Assembly: GCA_041640715.1 (NCBI GenBank)
Contig: JBEPZU010000009.1
Span: forward strand, 1-57,192
Direction of reading: 5' to 3'
DNA: 57,192 nucleotides
DNA from: DSFO01 sp041640715
GTDB lineage: Archaea > Thermoproteota > Thermoprotei > Gearchaeales > Gearchaeaceae
Part shown: piece after piece, positions 41,601 through 50,356 of the stretch
How positions within the stretch are numbered: position 1 is the first letter of the stretch
How the letters are laid out: every line of letters begins with the position of its first letter
Position numbers and translations under genes: made by a program
The notes under the pieces: model-generated
Database searches by the model: none
Seen by the model: only the letters and a program-made list of their open reading frames with translations
Told to the model about the DNA's origin: nothing

Positions 41601-42622
41601 CTCCTTAACTTTTTTTGCCTCAAATCAATTACATCAAAGACTTCTTCTCCAGTGCCTATGAGCGTGACAGGAACTCCTGTTTCTGCTTCTATTTCTTCTA
41701 CGAACTTCCTCGCATCTAGGGGTAATTTCTCGTATTCTCTTACTCTATAGGCATCCTTATAAAGCCTGTCTATTTTAGTCAACGCTATTTGAGTAGCACT
41801 ATTTAGCATAACGCTCCTCTTAGCTAACTTCATGTTGAAAAGAGCAACCCTTCTAGGTCTACCTGTAACTGTCCCATATTCAATTAAGCCCATTTCTGAG
41901 ACTTTTTCAAAGGGCAATTCTCCCTCGAGAGGACCTCCTCCTACTCTAGTTATGTAGGATTTAAAAACGACCATCACTTCATCCACTCTTTTAGGCCCTA
42001 CACCCACATCTGCACAAATAGAAGAGGCGGAGACATCTTTGGAAGTTACATAGGGATATGTTCCATGATATAATGAAAGGAAAATCCCTTGGGTTCCTTC
42101 GAGCAATACTTTAGCATTAGCATCTAAGGCTTCATTTACTCTTAAAGCTACATCATCTAAATAATCCCTCAAAACCTCGACATCTTTGCACGTCTTAGCT
42201 ATCCTTTTAACTCTATCTTCCATTGCAGGACCACAACCAGTTCCAGTTGTTCCTATTACTTTAGATAATCTTAGATCTCCTCTCTCCCTTTGCTTATGTT
42301 CTTCTTCTATTAACGTAGAATTGTAATCGACCCAAATTCTACCTTTCAATTTTAAACTTTCCACTTCACTCAAAAAAACATTAACATCTACTAAGACACC
42401 ACTTCCTATATACAAACGAGTCCTTTGATTCAGGAATGCGGAAGGGACTTGCCTTAATTTGTATACTACACCATTATATGTAACAGTATGCCCTGCATTC
42501 GTACCAACTCCTCCTCTAACAGCAACGTCTACTTCATCTTTCAAAGAAAGATAGGAAACAATCTTGCCTTTTCCTTCGTCTCCAAACAATCCTCCTGTGA
42601 CTATTGTTAACACTCCAAACAT
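41597..42622 (-). CDS. purA: Adenylosuccinate synthetase, archaeal short form
   Basis: It makes adenylosuccinate from IMP, aspartate and GTP in AMP synthesis. The P-loop is 'GGLFGDEGKGKIVSYL' (residues 10-25) and the IMP-binding 'RGGVGTNAGHTV' follows. 'GTTGTGCGPAMEDR' and 'LLEGTQGIFLSLYHGTYPYVTS' are family motifs. At 341 residues it is about 90 residues shorter than the bacterial enzyme, as in other thermophilic archaea. The glycosyltransferase gene overlaps its stop by 4 bases. Confidence 0.97.
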   Translation of the reverse strand: MFGVLTIVTGGLFGDEGKGKIVSYLSLKDEVDVAVRGGVGTNAGHTVTYNGVVYKLRQVPSAFLNQRTRLYIGSGVLVDVNVFLSEVESLKLKGRIWVDYNSTLIEEEHKQRERGDLRLSKVIGTTGTGCGPAMEDRVKRIAKTCKDVEVLRDYLDDVALRVNEALDANAKVLLEGTQGIFLSLYHGTYPYVTSKDVSASSICADVGVGPKRVDEVMVVFKSYITRVGGGPLEGELPFEKVSEMGLIEYGTVTGRPRRVALFNMKLAKRSVMLNSATQIALTKIDRLYKDAYRVREYEKLPLDARKFVEEIEAETGVPVTLIGTGEEVFDVIDLRQKKLRR

Positions 42623-42646
42623 AGATATGAAGTGATAAATTTAAAG

Positions 42647-43855
42647 TTAAGCTCTTTTTAGTCTCATTACAATTATGATCATGATGGAGATGACTATAAC
42701 CACTAATAAAATATAGAAAAGAGTTAACTGATTCTGAGTTAAAGCGGCCGTATTAGTCATAGTATTAGTTGCAACGTGATACTCATAAACGCCAACGTTG
42801 GAACCTAAATTTATTTCCAGCTCCTTCTTAGAATCATAGCTTGAAGATAACGCTAGATAATCCAAGAAATAGACGGGGATGAAAGATAAGCTTTCGTTAT
42901 CTGCCTTCACTTTTACTTTACTATAATCTATAAAGAGTTTTTGTTTGCCGTACAACAAATATACAAAGCCGCTCGTTTCTTTAGGAAATGTAATATAAAG
43001 CGTATCTCCTGAGACAAAAACATCGCTTATCGTAGAGTTGCTTAATATTAAAAAGGAGATACCTAAGTTCGTGTCAAAGGATATCGAGTTAATTTCTCCT
43101 TCATAATAGATACGTTTATAATCCGTTTGGATTAGTTCTAGATGTGAGTCCATAGCGATTTTCATTTTTATTCCCTCCATTTCAATGAATTGAAACGTTG
43201 ATTTTATATTTAGATCCGTCATATAGCTTAAACTGCTGTTTATATAAATCGGAATATTATCAATTATGCTAAGATAAATTGTACTCGTATAATTAAGATT
43301 TTGAATTTGATCACTTGATTTTATTGTGGAATTTAACAAAAAAAGTAAATCAACAACAGGTATATTTTTATATTTTGTAATTCCTCTATAATTTAAATTA
43401 ACATTGTAACTTAAATCTAAATTGGTAAAATTAAGAGGCATAATTATAGAAGTTAGATTGCTTCCAAGTACTTCAGTTGTAGCGCCTCCTATAGAACAAA
43501 CTAATGTAGAATTTGAATACTGGATAGGATTATTGAAAATATCAAATATTCTTATAAAATTAGGAATGCCTAATATTTCTCTTGGTATGTTTAAATTAAT
43601 AGAACCTATAATCGTGTATTTCATATAATAGCAAGTATCATTATATCGCTTAAAATCCAGATCTATAATGAATCTGGGAGTACCATTAAAAGAATAGGAT
43701 TTCCCATAGGAGTCTTTGGTCAAAATGAGATCTACTTTTAAATTTGAAATTAAACTGTACTTCAGGCTGAAGTCTTCTTTGTAAGCATAGATATTTACTA
43801 AATTTAAATCAAAAAGCAATAAAAGAAGTAATAATATAGGAAAAAGGATTCGCAT
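42647..43855 (-). CDS. Secreted or surface protein with C-terminal membrane anchor
   Basis: The 402-residue product has an N-terminal hydrophobic signal (residues 3-24, ending at 'AYA'-like cleavage) and a C-terminal membrane helix ('FYILLVVIVISIMIIIVMRLKRA') with a basic tail. The body is beta-rich with many N-x-S/T sites (likely N-glycosylated), and no enzyme motif. It is the first gene of the minus-strand run 39711-43855, 24 bases before purA. Function is unknown. Confidence 0.78.
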   Translation of the reverse strand: MRILFPILLLLLLLFDLNLVNIYAYKEDFSLKYSLISNLKVDLILTKDSYGKSYSFNGTPRFIIDLDFKRYNDTCYYMKYTIIGSINLNIPREILGIPNFIRIFDIFNNPIQYSNSTLVCSIGGATTEVLGSNLTSIIMPLNFTNLDLSYNVNLNYRGITKYKNIPVVDLLFLLNSTIKSSDQIQNLNYTSTIYLSIIDNIPIYINSSLSYMTDLNIKSTFQFIEMEGIKMKIAMDSHLELIQTDYKRIYYEGEINSISFDTNLGISFLILSNSTISDVFVSGDTLYITFPKETSGFVYLLYGKQKLFIDYSKVKVKADNESLSFIPVYFLDYLALSSSYDSKKELEINLGSNVGVYEYHVATNTMTNTAALTQNQLTLFYILLVVIVISIMIIIVMRLKRA

Positions 43856-43906
43856 AAAAACTTATTTTAAATTTAAATATAAAAATCTTGACGTATTAAC
43901 TGTTAC

Positions 43907-45541
43907 ATGACTAAATACATATTCGTAACAGGAGGGGTACTTTCCTCAGTAGGAAAGGGGATCATCACTTCGTCCATAGGTAAAATTTTGCAAGTAAGAG
44001 GATATAGAACTACTTTAATAAAAATAGATCCTTATTTGAACGTAGATAGCGGTTCTATGAATCCTTACATGCACGGTGAAGTTTTCGTAACGGAAGATGG
44101 TGCAGAGACGGATATGGATATTGGTCATTACGAACGATTCCTTAATGTAAACTTAACACGTGACCACAATATAACAGCAGGTCAAATATACGAGGCTGTT
44201 ATAGCTAAAGAGAGAAGAGGAGATTATCTAGGTCAATGCGTCCAAATAATACCCCATATAACTGATGAAATAAAAAGAAGGATTAAAGATTGCAGTCACA
44301 AAATTGGAGCTGAGATAGCTGTTGTAGAAATAGGAGGAACTGTAGGAGATATAGAAGGTCTTCCCTTCCTTGAAGCGGCTAGACAAATGAAACTAGAAGA
44401 ACCCTTCTCTAACGTAGCATTTGTTCATGTAGCACTAGTACCTACATTAAAAGCTACAGGAGAACAAAAGACAAAACCTCTTCAACATAGTGTAAATGAA
44501 CTGAGAAGAATAGGAATACAGCCAGATATAATCATAGCTAGAAGTGAAAAACCTCTAACACAGGAGGCTAAAAAGAAAATAGCCTTATTCGGCAATGTAA
44601 GAGAAGAATTTGTCTTTAATTCTTACGACATTGAAAACATCTACGAATTACCTCTAATACTTGAAAAACAAGGCATGAGTGAAACTATAATGAGATTACT
44701 AGGTCTAGAAAGAAGAGAACCTGACTGGAGTGAATGGAATCATGTGTTAGGTCTATCTAAGATGGCCGTAGAAAACGTTAAAATCGCAATGGTTGGCAAA
44801 TATTCAAAACTTGCTGATTCATATGTAAGTATAGTTGAAGCTCTAAAACATGCAGCCTTACATTTAAGAAGTAAGGTAGAAGTGATATGGATAGATTCCG
44901 AAGAGCTTGAGAAAGATAACGAGGATGCTATAGAAAAGCTTCTTAATGCAGATGGAGTCATAATTTTACCTGGCTTCGGTGCTAGAGGTAGTGAAGGAAA
45001 AATCAAGGCAGCAGAAATAGCTAGAGTAAATAAGATACCTCTTTTGGGGATTTGCTTCGGATTCCAGTTAGCTATAGTAGAAATTGCAAGAAACGTATGT
45101 AATTTAAAAGGAGCAAATAGCACTGAAATAGATCCAAATGTACCTCATCCTGTTATTACTTTACTTCCAGAACAACGAAACATAACACATAAAGGAGGTA
45201 CGATGAGACTTGGAGCCTATGAAATAGAAATAGTTGAAGGGACATTGGCTTATGAGATATATAAACAAAAAACCGTCTTTGAAAGGCATAGACATAGGTA
45301 TGAATTAAACCCTGAATATAAGGAAATATTATCAAAGGGTGGTTTAATATTCTCTGGCTTCAGTAAGGAAGGTAGAGTAGAATTTGCTGAGCTCAAAGGG
45401 CAATTTTATTTCCTAACGCAGGCACATCCTGAGTTTAAATCTAGACCACCAAATCCTTCAAAACCATTCTTATACTTTATAAAAAGTGCCCTAGAATATA
45501 AAAGAAGTAAAGTAAACAATGATCGATTTAAACCTAATTAG
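43907..45541 (+). CDS. pyrG: CTP synthase
   Basis: It aminates UTP to CTP with glutamine and ATP. The synthetase domain starts 'YIFVTGGVLSSVGKGIITSSIGKIL' and has 'LIKIDPYLNVDSGSMNPYMHGEVFVTEDGAETDMDIGHYERF'. The glutaminase domain has 'ILPGFGARGSEGKI', the nucleophile Cys in 'LLGICFGFQLA' and a late 'TQAHPEFKSRP' with catalytic His/Glu. Length 544 is normal. A TATA-like ATTTAAATATAAAAA (43871-43885) lies about 30 bases upstream. Its end overlaps serS by 23 bases. Confidence 0.98.
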   Translation: MTKYIFVTGGVLSSVGKGIITSSIGKILQVRGYRTTLIKIDPYLNVDSGSMNPYMHGEVFVTEDGAETDMDIGHYERFLNVNLTRDHNITAGQIYEAVIAKERRGDYLGQCVQIIPHITDEIKRRIKDCSHKIGAEIAVVEIGGTVGDIEGLPFLEAARQMKLEEPFSNVAFVHVALVPTLKATGEQKTKPLQHSVNELRRIGIQPDIIIARSEKPLTQEAKKKIALFGNVREEFVFNSYDIENIYELPLILEKQGMSETIMRLLGLERREPDWSEWNHVLGLSKMAVENVKIAMVGKYSKLADSYVSIVEALKHAALHLRSKVEVIWIDSEELEKDNEDAIEKLLNADGVIILPGFGARGSEGKIKAAEIARVNKIPLLGICFGFQLAIVEIARNVCNLKGANSTEIDPNVPHPVITLLPEQRNITHKGGTMRLGAYEIEIVEGTLAYEIYKQKTVFERHRHRYELNPEYKEILSKGGLIFSGFSKEGRVEFAELKGQFYFLTQAHPEFKSRPPNPSKPFLYFIKSALEYKRSKVNNDRFKPN

Positions 45542-46778
45542 AAAGCATCCAGAGATAATAGAAGAAGCATTAAAAAAGAGGAATCTAGAATTCCCTTTAA
45601 AAGAGCTCATAGAATACGATAAACAATATCGTATTAAACTAAGAGAAGTTGAGAAACTAAGACATGAAAAGAACAAAATAATAGCTAAGTACGTTAAGGA
45701 ATCCGCGAAAGAAGCGCTAGTAGCCGAGGCTGAAAAAATAGATGAAAAAATAAGATTGCTAGAAAAAGAAGTAGAAGATTTGAAATCCAAGAGGGATGAA
45801 TTATTGTATAGACTGCCTAACCTGCCTCATGAAAGCGTACCCTACGGAAGATCTCAAGAAGATAACATAGTAGTAAGAGAAGTAGGAGAGAAAAAAATAT
45901 TTAATTTCAAACCAAAGCCGCATTATGAAATAGCAGAAGAGCTTGGAATAATAGATTTCGAAAGAGGTACCAAGTTGGCTGGTTCTGGATTTTACATGCT
46001 CAAGGAAGAAGGAGCAATTTTAGAAAGGGCTTTGATAAATTTCATGTTGGATGTGCATAAGAAAAAAGGGTATAAAGAGATCTTTCCGCCTATTTTAATA
46101 CTGAGCTCAGGTGCCTTTGGTACAGGTCATCTCCCAAAGTTCAGCGAAGATATGTATAAAGTTGAAAAAGAAGATCTTTGGCTTTTACCTACAGCTGAAC
46201 TGGCCTTGGTCAATATTCATATGAATGAAACCCTTAATTACAAGGATCTGCCACTTTATTACACAGCATACACACCTTGTTTTAGAAGAGAAGCTGGTAG
46301 ACATGTAGATTTAAAAGGAGTCTTAAGAGTACATCAATTCAATAAGGTAGAACTTGTGAAAATAACAACTCCTGAGACAAGCTTTGATGAACTAGAAAAA
46401 TTGGTCAATGATGCAGAAGAAATATTAAAGCTTCTAGGTATACCTTATCGTGTAGTATTGCTTTGTACAGGGGATTTGGGGTTTGCATCTGCTAAAACTT
46501 ACGATATAGAAGCATGGTTCCCTTCACAAAATAAATATATAGAAGTCTCTTCGTGTAGCAACTGTACCGATTTCCAAGCTAGAAGAGCAAACATAAAGTT
46601 CGTAGGAGGAGGAAGAAGAACTCCTGAATACGTACATACTCTGAATGGTTCAGGCCTAGCTATAGGGAGAACTTTCGCAGCGTTATTAGAGAATTACCAG
46701 CAGGAGGACATGTCAGTTGTGATACCTGAAGTTCTTAGGAAATACACAGGATTTGATGTGATAAAAAAGAAAAAATAA
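45519..46778 (+). CDS. serS: Seryl-tRNA synthetase
   Basis: Class II synthetase of the common (non-methanogen) type. The N-terminal arm is an antiparallel coiled coil (residues about 30-100, 'VEKLRHEKNKIIAKYVKE' onward) that contacts the long arm of tRNA-Ser. Motif 2 is 'AYTPCFRREAGRHVDLKGVLRVHQF' and motif 3 is 'LNGSGLAIGRTFAALLENYQQED'. The start 'MIDLNLIRKHPEII' is the family start, so the 23-base overlap with pyrG in another frame is real. Confidence 0.98.
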   Translation: MIDLNLIRKHPEIIEEALKKRNLEFPLKELIEYDKQYRIKLREVEKLRHEKNKIIAKYVKESAKEALVAEAEKIDEKIRLLEKEVEDLKSKRDELLYRLPNLPHESVPYGRSQEDNIVVREVGEKKIFNFKPKPHYEIAEELGIIDFERGTKLAGSGFYMLKEEGAILERALINFMLDVHKKKGYKEIFPPILILSSGAFGTGHLPKFSEDMYKVEKEDLWLLPTAELALVNIHMNETLNYKDLPLYYTAYTPCFRREAGRHVDLKGVLRVHQFNKVELVKITTPETSFDELEKLVNDAEEILKLLGIPYRVVLLCTGDLGFASAKTYDIEAWFPSQNKYIEVSSCSNCTDFQARRANIKFVGGGRRTPEYVHTLNGSGLAIGRTFAALLENYQQEDMSVVIPEVLRKYTGFDVIKKKK

Positions 46779-46779
46779 A

Positions 46780-47469
46780 CTAAGAAACCTTCAAAGCTAT
46801 TATCAGCTCATTATCCTTTAAAAGACCTTTGCCGAATCTAGTTTGATGAACGAGCCTAAAGTCTTTGAATAATGAAGATAACTCCTTTGATGTAAAAAAA
46901 TGAAAATACCTCTGGTGACTTTTACCCCAACTCAAGTAAGCATCACCAAATTCGATGACCTTTCCCTTTAATAAGCATCGAACATAATTTACCAAGCTTG
47001 CTATGAAATTCCGAGGTCTTATTAAACTCCAACTAGTAACTAATACCAAGCCCTTTTCTTTTAAGACTCTATTGAATTCTTTTACGCATGCTGCTCTCAA
47101 ATCCTTAGAAGGGAGATGATGAATCGTAGCTACACTTACGATGTGAGAAATGCTAGAATCCTTGAAAGGCAGATAAAAAATATCAGCATTTATGGGCATA
47201 AAAAAACTTTTGTTCTTAAATCTCTCCTTAGCTATCTTGAGCAAAGCAAAAGAAATATCAAGACCTATTACGATCTCACATTTTCCTAGTAGATCTCTTG
47301 AATGCCTACCGTTTCCACAACCTAGGTCGCAGATTATTTCAGAATTTTCGAGTAATTTGTAATAATAAACAACTTCTTTCCAAGGAAAAACCCTTGTGTT
47401 GCTGAACTCTACAGCTAAATTTTCATAGAATTCTTTTATGCTTTTTCTTATCTCTGATATGCTACACAA
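46780..47469 (-). CDS. Trm9/ALKBH8-like SAM-dependent methyltransferase
   Basis: Class I methyltransferase of 229 residues. The SAM motif is 'ICDLGCGNGRHSRDL' (residues 46-60), followed by 'VIGLDISFALLKIAKERF' and 'ADIFYLPFKDSSISHIVSVATIHHLPSKDLRAACVKEFNRVLKEKGLVLV'. The 'I-H-H-L-x-x-x-x-x-R' segment is characteristic of the Trm9/ALKBH8 group, which methylates wobble uridine side chains in tRNA. A tRNA substrate is inferred. The start is a TTG, and the gene ends one base from the convergent serS stop. Confidence 0.86.
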   Translation of the reverse strand: MCSISEIRKSIKEFYENLAVEFSNTRVFPWKEVVYYYKLLENSEIICDLGCGNGRHSRDLLGKCEIVIGLDISFALLKIAKERFKNKSFFMPINADIFYLPFKDSSISHIVSVATIHHLPSKDLRAACVKEFNRVLKEKGLVLVTSWSLIRPRNFIASLVNYVRCLLKGKVIEFGDAYLSWGKSHQRYFHFFTSKELSSLFKDFRLVHQTRFGKGLLKDNELIIALKVS

Positions 47470-47477
47470 GAATTAGC

Positions 47478-47690
47478 CTACGCTCGCTGTTGAGGAGGAT
47501 TAACATAAATGAGTTTGACGTACATTGGATTCGAATCCTTAGGACATTTATCTTCTACGATCTTGGCCACATATTCTCCTTCTTTGTAACTTCGCTCTAC
47601 TTTCTCACCACAGACCGTGCAGACTAATAAAGAGATAGGTTTAAGATTAGATATTTCTCTTAGAAAATCTGTTATTTCTCTACTGCTCAT
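47478..47690 (-). CDS. Small cysteine-containing protein coupled to DUF1512 gene
   Basis: The 70-residue protein has C24-x2-C27 in 'LLVCTVCGEK' and C49 in 'VEDKCPKDSNPMYVKLIYV', a possible zinc ribbon with an incomplete ligand set. Its ATG overlaps the stop of the DUF1512 gene by 4 bases, so it is translationally coupled. Pairing with a DUF1512 protein suggests a joint role, but neither function is known. Confidence 0.75.
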   Translation of the reverse strand: MSSREITDFLREISNLKPISLLVCTVCGEKVERSYKEGEYVAKIVEDKCPKDSNPMYVKLIYVNPPQQRA

Positions 47691-48853
47691 ACCCCGTTAC
47701 CTACGCCAAGCGTATTACCTATACCTACTATCATGGCTAAGCCTCCCTCAGGAACCATTTCTCTAACTATCTTTTCGATCCTTTCTATGACTTCATCAAC
47801 TTTAGTAGCTATTTGTTTAACCATAGGCGAAATTGCTTCATTGAAACCTTGCTTTATAATCACCGCTATCAAAGGAATTCTAAGGTTCATAGAAGATTCT
47901 TCGATCTTAAATTTCTCAGGACCTGGGTCTCCTATTGCTGCACCTATACCTTGAGCTATAGAACCCGTCTCTTCACCTTCTAGCTTAAGAGCAGCATCGA
48001 TAGTAACTATTAATTTTACTGCATCTCCGTATTCTCCAATTAGTTTTCTCACAGCAGCCCCTGGCTTTCCTACCCTCCCAGCAGGACCTTTAGCCTTTAG
48101 AAGCAAAAGCTTCCTATTCTCGAACAAACATTCAGCAAGTACCATTTCACTGCCTACGTCCTTTACTTCTTTCGCATCATATTTCCTGATCATGTTAGCT
48201 ATGACTAAAGGTCCTATACCATCTCCTATGGGTATTTGCTGTGTAGTAGCAGGAAGCGCCTTGTAGTAATTCTTAGCCATTTCTATTAATATGGGCATTA
48301 TGAAGTCTATTTGTTGAGCTAGATAGAAATTTTTGAACTTCTTCGCTGTTAGATAATAATGTCTAGCGATTTTATTGATTAAATGAAGAACATTAGATAC
48401 AGCAGCGGTATCTTCTAAAGTAGATAAACTATCTTCATCTATCTCTTTGACGTAATTTTTCAACAAAAATCTAAATCTAAATCTTGAAAGATCTAATATA
48501 TATTCTAATCTATTTAATATTCCATAGGGATCTCGTTCTACAGGGCTTATCTCGAAATATTCCACTAGTTCTTGAACATGTTCGCTCAATTTTTCAGAAT
48601 TAGCACCATATTTCTTAAGTTGTTCAGCAAGGATTTTTTTACCCATGGTATCGAGCTCGTTGAGTATCTTGAGTTTTTCTGAGATTCTACTTAAAGTTCT
48701 GAGAGTCATCATACCTAAAGATAAATTGGGGAAGAATTGCATTATAAAGAATACTAAGATGAGCAATATCCAAAATAAGCCTATATTCGAAGGATCGAAT
48801 AATGATTGGTAAAAGATTCCATCCAAACGTACCAAGTATGCTACCATTATCAT
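47687..48853 (-). CDS. DUF1512 family archaeal protein, membrane-anchored
   Basis: One N-terminal membrane helix (residues about 22-45), then a helical region and a C-terminal conserved part. 'QIPIGDGIGPLVIANMI', 'LLLKAKGPAGRVGKPGAAVRKLIGEYGD' and 'GSIAQGIGAAIGDPGPEKFKIEE' are the glycine-rich segments typical of DUF1512, an archaeal family of unknown function. The glycine-rich end 'GLAMIVGIGNTLGVGNG' is also typical. A TATA-like TTTATAAAT lies about 25 bases upstream of the ATG, implying a leaderless message. It is divergent from the 5S rRNA gene. Confidence 0.9.
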   Translation of the reverse strand: MIMVAYLVRLDGIFYQSLFDPSNIGLFWILLILVFFIMQFFPNLSLGMMTLRTLSRISEKLKILNELDTMGKKILAEQLKKYGANSEKLSEHVQELVEYFEISPVERDPYGILNRLEYILDLSRFRFRFLLKNYVKEIDEDSLSTLEDTAAVSNVLHLINKIARHYYLTAKKFKNFYLAQQIDFIMPILIEMAKNYYKALPATTQQIPIGDGIGPLVIANMIRKYDAKEVKDVGSEMVLAECLFENRKLLLLKAKGPAGRVGKPGAAVRKLIGEYGDAVKLIVTIDAALKLEGEETGSIAQGIGAAIGDPGPEKFKIEESSMNLRIPLIAVIIKQGFNEAISPMVKQIATKVDEVIERIEKIVREMVPEGGLAMIVGIGNTLGVGNGV

Positions 48854-48895
48854 CTATTCTTTATTTGGTTTTATTTATAAATTTGCTAAACTAAA

Positions 48896-48908
48896 CTTTA
48901 AATATAAG
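48896..48908 (+). promoter_or_regulatory. TATA box of the 5S rRNA gene
   Basis: CTTTAAATATAAG is centred about 24 bases before the predicted 5' end of the 5S rRNA. It is independent of any 16S/23S promoter. Confidence 0.6.
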
Positions 48909-48924
48909 CAGTAGGAAAAAAAAG

Positions 48925-49061
48925 TGAGATAACCACTCCGGCCATAGGGGACGGTCCACACCCGATCCCATTCAGAACTCGGAAGTTAAACCGTCCACCG
49001 TAGCCGTCTTTAGCACAGTCCTAGCGGCGTGCGAAGACGGCTAAGCCGGAGGGTTATCTCA
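48925..49061 (+). rRNA. 5S ribosomal RNA
   Basis: The conserved core reads GGTCCACACCCGATCCCATT then GAACTCGGAAGTTAAACCGTCC, matching loops B and C of archaeal 5S rRNA. The ends pair as helix I (TGAGATAACC with GGTTATCTCA, 10 bp). A second perfect 10-bp helix, TAGCCGTCTT with AAGACGGCTA, corresponds to helix IV/V and is longer than usual. The gene is not linked to 16S or 23S in this window, as in many Thermoproteota. Its last bases overlap the stop codon of the convergent PhoU-type gene. Confidence 0.95.
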
Positions 49062-50300
49062 TCTTATATTACAAGAAACTAAGGATTCTTTCTCAAGTTC
49101 TCTGATCACTTCTTCCTCGAATTCTTTAGGATATAGAACAAGAAGTAAATCCTTTTCGGCTAATTCATAATCTTTCCTCGAAGTTCTTGTGTGAACTATC
49201 CATTCTCCCCTACTTTTAATGGCCAAAATTGCACCACCAAATTTCTTAATAGATTCTTGAAGATTTTGAAGTCTTGATGGTTTCTTTATCTCTGCGATCA
49301 TGCATTTTTCATCGATTGCTTCACTTAATTTATAGAAAACACTTATTATATCCGGATCTGAAGAACTTAGTAAAGCGATCTCTTCTATGCTATCTGTTAT
49401 GTCTTCTAGTTTTGTCACCAACCATAGCAAAGAAAGATTAGTTATATTATTAACAGTAGGAGGTTTTTTGATAATTTCTTCTAATAATTCTATGTGGTAA
49501 GTATCAATCATAGATTCCATTTCGTCTATCTCTTTTATGAGACTCTCATCCTTACTGATCATAGCTACATGAGCAATGTCTAACAAACCCTTGTTCGTCT
49601 CCATCAAATACACTATCTTGCTGATGACGTTTCTCAAGCTTTCATCGATTTCCTTTTCTCTCAAAGGTTCATAACCGAAGTCCTTTAGAAATTCATTGAG
49701 AACGCTTTTATAACCTCTTATATAAAGCACATCGTCTTTCAATATACCATTGCTATAGAAATATTCCCGTTTACTATTTCTTATGTGAAGTATTATGTCG
49801 ATTGGGTATCTTTCTATCAACTCATTCGTTCTCAGTTGCATTTTTTCATTAGCAACGATCTTTACCATGACTTCGTCGCTTAAATGCCTTATAGCATCTA
49901 CAACTTCTTCTGAAGGATTATGACCCGAGAGACTTATGTAAGCTATGTCTAACGAAGCATCTATTATCTTCTCTATAGCTACTGCATAGCGATACAATGC
50001 TAATGCATTCTTAGCATCCTTAACTTTTCTAGTTATCAAAGAAACATGCACAGTAGCCTCTTCTATCATCGCCTTAGCTTCTTTTACGAGCCAGATTAAA
50101 TGCTCTAGAGTTTCTTTTTCTTTACTTAAATATGAGTAATAAGCTAGATCTATTATCGCGTCGCACATTTTTCTAACGTTTTTCAAGAGTTCATACAAAG
50201 ATATTGCCCTATACTTTCTTTCTATCTGAAGATAACCTGTATGAAACTTCTTATGGATTTCAGGATCTATAGGCACGAAATACTCATAATATTTATTCAA
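49059..50300 (-). CDS. Tandem PhoU-RCK_C regulatory protein
   Basis: The 413-residue soluble protein looks like two copies of a PhoU-like helical bundle followed by an RCK_C (TrkA_C) ligand domain. The first pair covers residues ~20-150 and ~165-215 ('IILHIRNSKREYFYSNGILKDDVLYIRGY'). The second covers ~220-340 and ~360-405 ('AILAIKSRGEWIVHTRTSRKDYELAEKDLLLVLYP'). Such proteins usually accompany divalent-cation transporters and regulate them. It is divergent from an MgtE-type gene with 56 bases between starts. The role in Mg2+ control is inferred. Confidence 0.85.
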   Translation of the reverse strand: MNKYYEYFVPIDPEIHKKFHTGYLQIERKYRAISLYELLKNVRKMCDAIIDLAYYSYLSKEKETLEHLIWLVKEAKAMIEEATVHVSLITRKVKDAKNALALYRYAVAIEKIIDASLDIAYISLSGHNPSEEVVDAIRHLSDEVMVKIVANEKMQLRTNELIERYPIDIILHIRNSKREYFYSNGILKDDVLYIRGYKSVLNEFLKDFGYEPLREKEIDESLRNVISKIVYLMETNKGLLDIAHVAMISKDESLIKEIDEMESMIDTYHIELLEEIIKKPPTVNNITNLSLLWLVTKLEDITDSIEEIALLSSSDPDIISVFYKLSEAIDEKCMIAEIKKPSRLQNLQESIKKFGGAILAIKSRGEWIVHTRTSRKDYELAEKDLLLVLYPKEFEEEVIRELEKESLVSCNIR

Positions 50301-50356
50301 ATGTGAATTTAAAAAGCTGAAGAATCCTTAAATAGGAAATTCTAAAGGAATATTCA

